Shown in pieces: positions 10,301 to 19,300 of a stretch of 21,386 nt of DNA. A model generated the notes under the pieces. That model was not told where the DNA came from. It saw only the letters and a list, made by a program, of their open reading frames with translations, and did not search any database. Location of the stretch: NCBI GenBank assembly GCA_002633005.1, contig NMRA01001183.1, positions 5,614-26,999 on the forward strand. The letters are read 5' to 3'. Source of the stretch: Phoronis australis (lineage: Eukaryota; Phoronida; Phoronidae). Made by a program: the position numbers and the translations under genes. Position 1 is the first letter of the stretch, and each line of letters opens with the position of its first letter.

Positions 10301-13300
10301 CCTGTAAGATGGAGTTAATGACAGATATAGTGTCATAATCACTATCCGAGTCAGTATCCCCCTTGGTGTCAATAACCATTGGTTTCCTAAAAATCAGTTC
10401 ATTTTTAAAGCTGTCCATTTTCTCCTGCTCCTCTTCAGCTTTGGGTAACAAGTCAGCCACAAGGTCTTCAATTTCTACACTAGGATAGTCTTCTTCTAAA
10501 CTACCGCCACGCCGCGGAGTTGAAACCTTTGCACTGGAACTCGGCTCTTTGTTCTCCTTGTCCGCAGTCGAGGTATCTCCTCCTGTTACGTCCACACCAA
10601 ATTCCTTGCAGAGCGCATTTAGATCCATTTTCGTTGACATCCGTTTATGAAACACTTTTCCTTTTGGCAAGTTTGCTCTAGTGTCTTTCAAATCGATGTC
10701 TGCAGGTCTCTTATCAAACGTAGTCACATTGAATTCTTCACAAAGTGCATTCAGGTCAAATGTTACGAATCTAGAAGATCGACGCTTGGTCATAGGTTTT
10801 TTAGCCATCGCTGACAAACAGGCCCATGGCAGACCACCATCTCTTAAGATGAACTTGAAGAGCCAACAGACCTGTACAACTGCTGAGGTGGTTAATGGCA
10901 ATACGGTAAGATTGAATAACAATGGCTATTGATTGTACACACTGGGAAGAGTCCAACACTCTGCAAGGTCATTATAGGCAGCATTGTGATCAATGATGAT
11001 CAATGGGTAAGATTATGTATTAGTGAAATGCAACATGTATGTAATCCTCTGTATTAGATTATTCAACAAGAGAACTTCATTATCTTGGCAAGCTTGATAT
11101 ACATGACCATCCTTCATTAGCAGGCAAGTGAAGAAGAGAACCCAATCACATATAGCGGCGAGTTCACGTTCACAGCAATTATTGTTCGTGAAAGGATTAC
11201 GAAGACTAATTGAATGATCGCATGACAAATTTTCTGCAATTTACTACTATATAAAAATCACAGATTTCGTCAATCAATTTCTATAATAGCGACATCAACA
11301 ACACAAATGCCAAACTAATGGTAAAATTAACTGGACAGTTAAGTGATTGTCACATCTCTTATTTTAACAAAGTCTAGTTTTTGCAACGTATCAAATTAAT
11401 ATTCATTCCAAAGTAGTAACTATTTTTTACCATAATTCTTTTTACTCGTTCCTTAGCACTAATTGTCAAGCTGAATACTTTATTGTCTGAGAGTTCAGTA
11501 CTCAAATAAACATATCAGTTTAGTTTACGGAAAAATCTCAGCAAATTCGGACAAAAATAATTGTCCAAAATGCTTTTTAAGGGCTTCTAAGCTTGTAGTG
11601 AATGCCCATAAATTTTCAAAACTTTATTTGATGGTGTTTGTGGTATAAAACCTGAACATCATGCTATGAACATTCCCACTAAATAAAATTGGTTCTAACC
11701 CCAGTGGTTAAGGTAAACGGCGGGGTATGGAAAATTGAACTAGACCGTATTTATCCACCTTGGCTGAGTCGCACTCGGCTCACGATCAAAGGGATGCCGC
11801 CAGGCTGCTCTAGTCATCGAGTCACGAGCGAGGATAATTGGCTTTGCTCATGCGGATATGATCAGCTGATTACTAGCAGACTGTACTTTTTATGGTGAGA
11901 GTTTTACGTAGTTTTTACTGTAATATTTGAAAAGAGGAGCGAAAACAAATATGAGTACAACTTTGAATTTTTCAAATCGGCCCAGGATAAGAGATTTTGC
12001 AACACAGCAACACTCACGATTACTTTCATTCGGCGCGCACTAATACAAAAATATAGGACCCAAGTTATTTAGATTTTGGAACACATGCATTGCAATATTC
12101 AAAATANTGTCAAGCTGAATACTTTATTGTCTGAGAGTTCAGTACTCAAATAAACATAATAGTTTAGTTTACGGAAAAATCTCACCAAATTCGGACAAAA
12201 ATAATTGTCCAAAATGCTTTTTAAGGGCTTCTAGGCTTGTAGTGAATGCCCATAAATTTTCAAAACTTTATTTGATGGTGTTTGTGGTATAAAACCTGAA
12301 CATGGAAAACCATTCAATTTGGTGCTACAATCTTTCTACGAAAGATGAGGAAACAAAATTTCACTTGTCTGCGATATTGTGTCCTAAATTGGTGAGGTTT
12401 TACTGTAGTCTGCAAATAATGCAACTATGTAAATATCCTTATGACTACAGGCAGTCATCACATGGAGCATGTGGCTAAAAACATAACTAACCATGTGGAG
12501 TGTGACTGGAGCCAACATTATTCAAGTGAATACAGATAGCAACCAAAAGCAAAATAAAAATTTGGAAATAAATTTTGAGCGAAAGAAGAGAAGAACCACC
12601 GTTATTCATCAAAACCAATTGAAAATCATTGTGATGGTTCAGTTACTACCAAGATTTATATGTTATTGTGTTGATTTATGCAACTGGCAGTCAATAATTG
12701 ATTTCCCTGACAGAAGAACTCAGTGGGAGTAATTAGCGTTGCTAGTCATGCCCTACAAACCAGGACACAACAATGTACTGTGCAACTACAAGGTCTCTCA
12801 AAATGGGCTCACACTTCAAAGTGCACCACTTGCTGACCTAAGAACAAGATTACTGGTTTAAATGCCATATCTGAAGTACCAATATTTGCCTTGGATACGT
12901 AAAATTCAATTATCAGAGCCAGCTTGTACTCATTAAGTGGAACAGAATTCCCCTAAGAGCCTTGTGATCATGTAGCAGTCATCAGTATAGATTATTGGCT
13001 ACCACAGGCTGATGTCGGCACAACAGAATAAAGGATGCGCATTTGTTATCACAACCAATCAGTAACACCAAATTGTTACTCAATAACTGTATTTTGATAC
13101 TTTGTTACAAAGATTTTTAAAACACTAAAACAGACCAATGCTTTAGAAGATATTCCCCAATTACGCTTTTTCACCAAGATAAAAATTGTTTAAAAGTGCA
13201 CATAAGATAATAATTATTTTACTTTCAAGCTACTCCTTGTTATAAAGTTTAAGAAAAAAAATTATAACCAACTCATTTTTTCAGAAATTATTCCCCAATG

Positions 13301-16300
13301 ATGTTTTTTTCAACACAAAATAAATTTCCTTCTCCATTCTGCTTGGATTATGCTAATGAGCTGCATGGTAAAACAAGAAGTGAATGGTCGCAAAATGTCA
13401 TTCATAGTGACGTAAGCGAAGAAAGCCTAAATAAAAACTAAGGCGTAAGAAAAAACAGCTCCCTGGTGTGTTCCAAGTAGAGCCCAGACTAGAACACAGT
13501 TTATTATGTTAAGTAAAATATGATCACAAAAGATAATTTGCTTGAAGGGCCTAACAAAGAATAAAACTGACGAGGAGGTAATTAAGAAAAGACCATGGAT
13601 AGGAGTGGGAAAAATTATTGTGTCGAATTTAATGCAAATCACGTCTGGAGTAATGTGAAACAGTTTACTAAGGGACGCGGTCTTAACAAAGTATTATGAG
13701 GACTGACCACTGTGGTAATCAGTATGGTTGGGGCATTATGAGAACTGACCACTGTGGTAATCAGTATGGTTGGTGTATTATGAGAACTGACCACTGTGGT
13801 AATCAGTATGGTTGGTGTATTATGAGAACTGACCACGGTGGTAATCAGTATGGTTGGTGTATTAATGCGAAAGAAGTACATGGACATAAGCAGAAATTAC
13901 TCAAAGGGAAACAATGCCTATAAATACACGGTATCTCAAAAATGGAGCTAACATTTCAAATGACAATAAAAAAATTACTGTTGCCTCGTTTAATAAAATA
14001 GGAACAAGATTACTGGTTCCAATTCATAAAAAGGTAATCAAAAATGAATTATATCTTTAAATCCAAATAAATGCAATGTATAAATAGTGGCAAAAAGACT
14101 AATCAATGTTTTTTGAGTTTCCAACTTTCCAGTATTGAACATTAAATTTCTGCTCTCCAAAACCGAGTCATTTGTTTGCCATCCCTATATGGATATATAA
14201 CAAGTGACAGCTCGACATGTCTGTTTCACAACAAGTTGAAACTGTACAGTAGGCCCGAGCTCAGAGACTGAGCCAATGGAACTGAATTGAGGTATTGGCT
14301 CTGTACTGAAATGTGCCCGAGCTCAGAGACTGATCCAGTGGAATTGTATTGAGCTATTAGCTCTGTACTTAAGTGTGCCCGAGCTCAGAGACTGAGCCAA
14401 TGGAATTGTATTGAGCTATTAGCTCTGTACTGAAGCATGAGTACATGTTTGGGACACCTTGTACAGTTAACAAGTTGAGCGACCTACATTGTGGTTGAAA
14501 AATATCATTCATATGATGAACGTACAATTACATGGAATCATTTTTGAGAAATTACTATAAGGTACAAACTAAATTTTCAAAGTTTAGTTTTAAATTTCAA
14601 GCAATGCACCAAAAATGACGGCCTTTTCATAAACTTTGACATGTTCAGCAAGATCATCTGAAATTATATCAAGAGGTCAATTGTTCTGCCGAAAAGTCAA
14701 CTTCCAAAACAGTGGATGTACGCACTATTATCAAAAATACATTTAGCTAAATATGCTAAACAACAGCTACGAAATAAAGTTAGTCAATCTTGCATAAAAC
14801 AAACTTGGCTGTATTAACTGACATTATTTTTTAAATATAACTGCATGACACAGACACACGTCACAAACCAGACTCACCTCCTCCGGCAAGTTACGCAGCA
14901 ATTCTTTAGCTTTTCTTACGCTTTTGATACCATCTTCAAATTTATCTTGCTCAAACGACTACAATTAAAAATACAAACGAACAACAAATTATAGATAATA
15001 AAAGAACAGATGAATACACTTGAACAACACTGTTCTGAAATACATCAATGCCATGTTATTTCACACAAACTGCTGCATACTTGCCAGGTACTTTTCCAGC
15101 CTTGTTTTGTTCTAAGCGTGTCAACGTCGTATAACGAGCTCAGGCCAACCCCCCCACCCCCATCAGTCACCCCACCATAGAGTTCTCCCAATAGTCAAGC
15201 ACTACAATGCCTCCAGGTCCCTGCTTCGTACATAATGATGAATACGAGGGCACGTAAAAATTACACCTTAAGGTCAGAATCAATTTCACCCCAAGCAGTT
15301 GCTGTCGGAGGGAATTTTCCTTAATTAGACATAATTTCCATGCCAGAAGGCACAGGTATCTTTCTACTACGGTGAACAAGCCCCACCCCCCTGGCCCAGA
15401 CAATCTCACCCATGTAGACATACTTCAATAATTGTAAATCATAACTGGATTTTATGTCAGTGACTCTACTACTCACCGACTGCGCAATGCATGACAACGC
15501 CTTTACCATGTCGCATTCCACTTGTGCTCTGTTGTTTAGACCACAACTGTCGGCGGACTCAGCACTTTTAACTTTTGTATACACACAATCCAGCCTCTGA
15601 AAATAGATAGTAAATTATGTTGAAGTAGAAGTGATGAACACTACTTGACTGAACAAAATATGATGTACAGGCAATGGCAGTTGAAACTGAAGTAAGCAAA
15701 TAATTAAATGGCTATTAATAATAAGCATTCACAAAGAAACATGCACCTTTAACTAATATACTGCAGTAGAACACACAACTAATATCTCTAACTATCCAGA
15801 ACAATTTCTAATCTATAACAAACCTCTAAGAGTCATCACTTGGTACCTGCATTTTCTTTAAAAAGTTGATAAAATTTGTAAAAATTTAATTTTACATTCA
15901 TTTGCTTAGATTCCATGAACTTGTTTTGGCAACCAACATACCATGATATATTCTATTACTTGGGCTGCATGGGTTGCAATTTCAATCTTACGATTTTTTC
16001 TGTTCAGACAACTTAAAAAAATGTAAAATATTCTCACTGTAAAATAAGAGTTGAGAAACCAATAAACAGACACCACTGGCATTCTGCATTTAAGGCTATC
16101 TCCAATGTTCAATCTCCAGCACTTGTGCTTGACACCCTCCCTCACAACATCCTAGATCTGCCAGTGGAGACTAACCTTCAGAGCTTCATGCAAAACAACA
16201 TCTGCCTTGTCTGGTTTTCTGCAATCTGAAATGTCAGTCATAAAAACAATATTAATAGTCAATAAGGAAGATATCACACAATAAAAATAGTGGAGGAATT

Positions 16301-19300
16301 ATTTAATCGTGGTGCAAAAATATCGAATTTGGCAACCAGAGAATTACAACACAAATTGTACCCTGAACCTCTGCAAATTGACAAGCAGAGTATTACAACA
16401 CAAATTGTTCCCTGCACCTCTGCAATTTGACAAACAGAGTATTACAACACAAATTGTATCCAGCACCTCTGCAATTCCTACCTTTAGTACAAAGTGAAAC
16501 TAGTTGGACGGAATAAGACAATCATGCCATCATGTAGGAAATGGAATTCAAATGTATCTAATGGAATACAATACAGCAAACCTCTGTCATGTGGGGGTTG
16601 TAGTTGCATAGCCTCTCAGATGAGGATCACACACACAAATTTTGAATAAAAAATCACAAGGTGATTCACGATATGGAATTTCACTCTCGGTTTGGGCCCT
16701 GTTACACCAAACTCCAGCCACTGTCAATTAGGACCTTGTTACACCAAACTCCACCCACTGTTGATTTACGGCCCTGTTACACAAAACCCCACCCACTTTC
16801 GGTTAGGGCCCTGTTACACCAAACTTCACCCACTGTCGATTAGGGCCCTGTTACACCAAACTTCACCCATTGTCGATAGGACCCTGTTACACCAAACTCC
16901 ACCCACTTTCAAATAGGGCCCTGTTACACCAAAGTTCACCCACTGTTGATAGGACCCTGTTATACCAAACTCCACCCACTTTCAAATGGGGCCCTGTTAC
17001 ACCAAACTCCACCCACTTTCAAATAGGGCCCTGTTACACCAAACTCCACCCACTTTCAAATAGGGCCCTGTTACACCAAACTCCACTCGAAGTCGAATAG
17101 CGCCTTCTCACACCAAAGTTGTTTTCAAAACACTGCAAGGCCGTTTTGATATCTTGCTCAAACTAACTGGGGATGAGCAGAAATGAGCAAACTCAGCCAA
17201 AAACATGTTTAGAGAGTAATCGCGGGGTCCTAGCTCAAGATTGTACCATACTTATCCAGTTCCCACTTGTTTTTATCCCGTTTTTGACTACTTTAGCCAG
17301 TGACAGGCCCTTAGGTAAAAAAATGTAGAGAAATTATAACTGAAAATTTTTAGTTGGAAGAAATAAAGAGATCAAAACGTTCAATAAAAACCCTGTACAA
17401 AAAGGGCAGCTTTAGCTGATTTAATGGAGGATTTGTCCAACTCAGAATATTCGAAATACAGTGTTCTTAATGAAATGAGGTAGAGTTTGTTGGCACGAAA
17501 AAGTCATCATCTTTAAAAATCTATGTAACTGGATTTAAAAATAAAGCAAAAAATTCAAATAGATAAAACACAACAATAACTGCATTCATTCGCTACATTA
17601 CACTGCACACTATCTTACCTAACCACGCTCTTCCAGTTTTCAGTGCCATCTATTGACCAAAAATTGAGGTTTGAATTATGCAATACAGTGATGGCACAGT
17701 GCACACACAAGGGAATCATAGCAGTTAGCAATGCTCCAGTACCCAGTTGCATGAAACAGTCCCAAATAGGAACTCACAAATGTGGTAAAAATTTAACTGA
17801 AGGCACAGTGTTGTTTCATGCAACAATTCACCACAGGTAAAATATGCTTCATACAGTTGTGAGACAGTAAGAATCAACGATGCATAAATCTTGAGACCTG
17901 ATTTCATAATGACACTGGTCCATTTCATAATGACACTGGTCCATTTCATAGTGACACTGGTCCATTTCATAGTGGCACTGGTCTGTTTCATTGTGACACT
18001 GGTCCATTTCATAATGACACTGGTCCATTTCATAGTGACACTAGTCCATTTCATAATGACACTGGTCCATTTCATAGTGACACTAGTCCATTTCATAGTG
18101 ACACTAGTCCATTTCATAATGACACACGTCCATTTCAATATACAAGTGTGCAAACATGATCAACGCACTCCTTCGTACAAGTGTAGATTTTAGGTAAAAA
18201 GAAAACACATTTGTTATTTTCAATGTTTACAGGTTTCTGACACTTGAAAATAAAATAACGGAAAATTTGAATTTAATAGAAATGTCAATAATATAGAAAA
18301 TAAATGTCGTGTGCCATATTGAAACGAAGTCATGTTTCATTTGCATATTTCAGAAATTAGTTCGTTGGTAATAAAACGTTTCACACGTAGTAGTATGCAG
18401 CTAAGATATGGATCATACAAGCACATGAGCCTAAACACCAGCATAATGTGATAAAAGTGTTCAGTTTAACAAAAATGTAATTTAAATTAAATAGTACCGT
18501 TACTTGTCGCTGTCTTAATTGTTCATCTTCCTCACCAGAAACCATGGAAATAAGTTGGAAAGCTGTTTGCCGAACTGAAAACATGAAAACGCCATCTTGG
18601 AGGAGCCAGCTGCATTTGAATGCAACAACCACATACAGCAATACTCGGTAGATTATACCTTTAGTAGGGTATATGACAAGAGTAAACAGACAAACAGGAC
18701 CCAGAATTCGTCGTCAAGCACCATGAGGCCTAAGTAAAATTCGGTCTACACTGGTACCCATCTCTAATGACCCGGAATGACAAGGAATACATGCCAAAGT
18801 TAATATGGTGGATTGGCAATATTATTATCTTAATTAAGTCTTTGTCGCAATGAGGATTCATTTTTAAATATTTTTGAATCTTATGGTAAAAGAATAAGCT
18901 TGAATAGGATTAGTTTCTGCTGCCTTTACTCAAGGTCATGGGTTCGAGCCCCACCGAAAAACACTGCTAGACCCTTGAGTCAGGTCAATAGCTCCCAAGC
19001 TCTGTTTTCACTGTATATTAATAAAGCATAAAAATGGTGATCAGAGCAATGGGACCTCCTGGGCGACCTGCGCAAGTCCGGTACAGCGTGTACCAGACTG
19101 CCTGCAATTATTTTTTAAAGCCATAAATAAGATGTACTACTTACTGGATGCACAGCACTCTGGGGTTAAAACACCAGCACTAATTTTGACAACAACCCAA
19201 TTCCACAGAAGGACAGCACTCTTTTCAACCTGCAAAAGAAACAAGGTGCTGCCATTCACTAACAGTTAACATTATGGCAATCTCATGTTCTTGGGCTGGG

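Noticed and set aside
10809-10922. N-terminal extension of the nested ORF to the ATG at 10922
   Set aside because: The 38 extra residues are hydrophobic and unlike the charged body, while the ATG at 10808 has a good context. A signal peptide would not fit a protein with nuclear and cell-cycle motifs.
11464-12303. Miniature LTR retrotransposon: 196-bp repeats start TG and end near CA
   Set aside because: No short target duplication outside the repeats, no primer-binding site or polypurine tract, and the interior matches an inverted repeat elsewhere without such flanks. Allele merging fits better.
13639-13923. Repetitive ORFs on both strands over the 42-bp array
   Set aside because: The unit is divisible by three, so open frames on both strands are expected without selection.
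16661-17100. Three overlapping plus-strand ORFs (PCYTKLHPL type)
   Set aside because: They are translations of the 37-bp minisatellite in several frames.
13693-18130. Could the arrays be CRISPR?
   Set aside because: Units are contiguous with no unique spacers, and the setting is an animal intron with no cas genes.
17725-18153. 142-codon minus ORF rich in MKWTSV repeats
   Set aside because: Most of its length is the 21-bp minisatellite; it lies inside a TEX11 intron and the other strand is equally open.
18930-18960. tRNA gene
   Set aside because: Only a B box is present; no acceptor stem, anticodon arm or A box can be formed.
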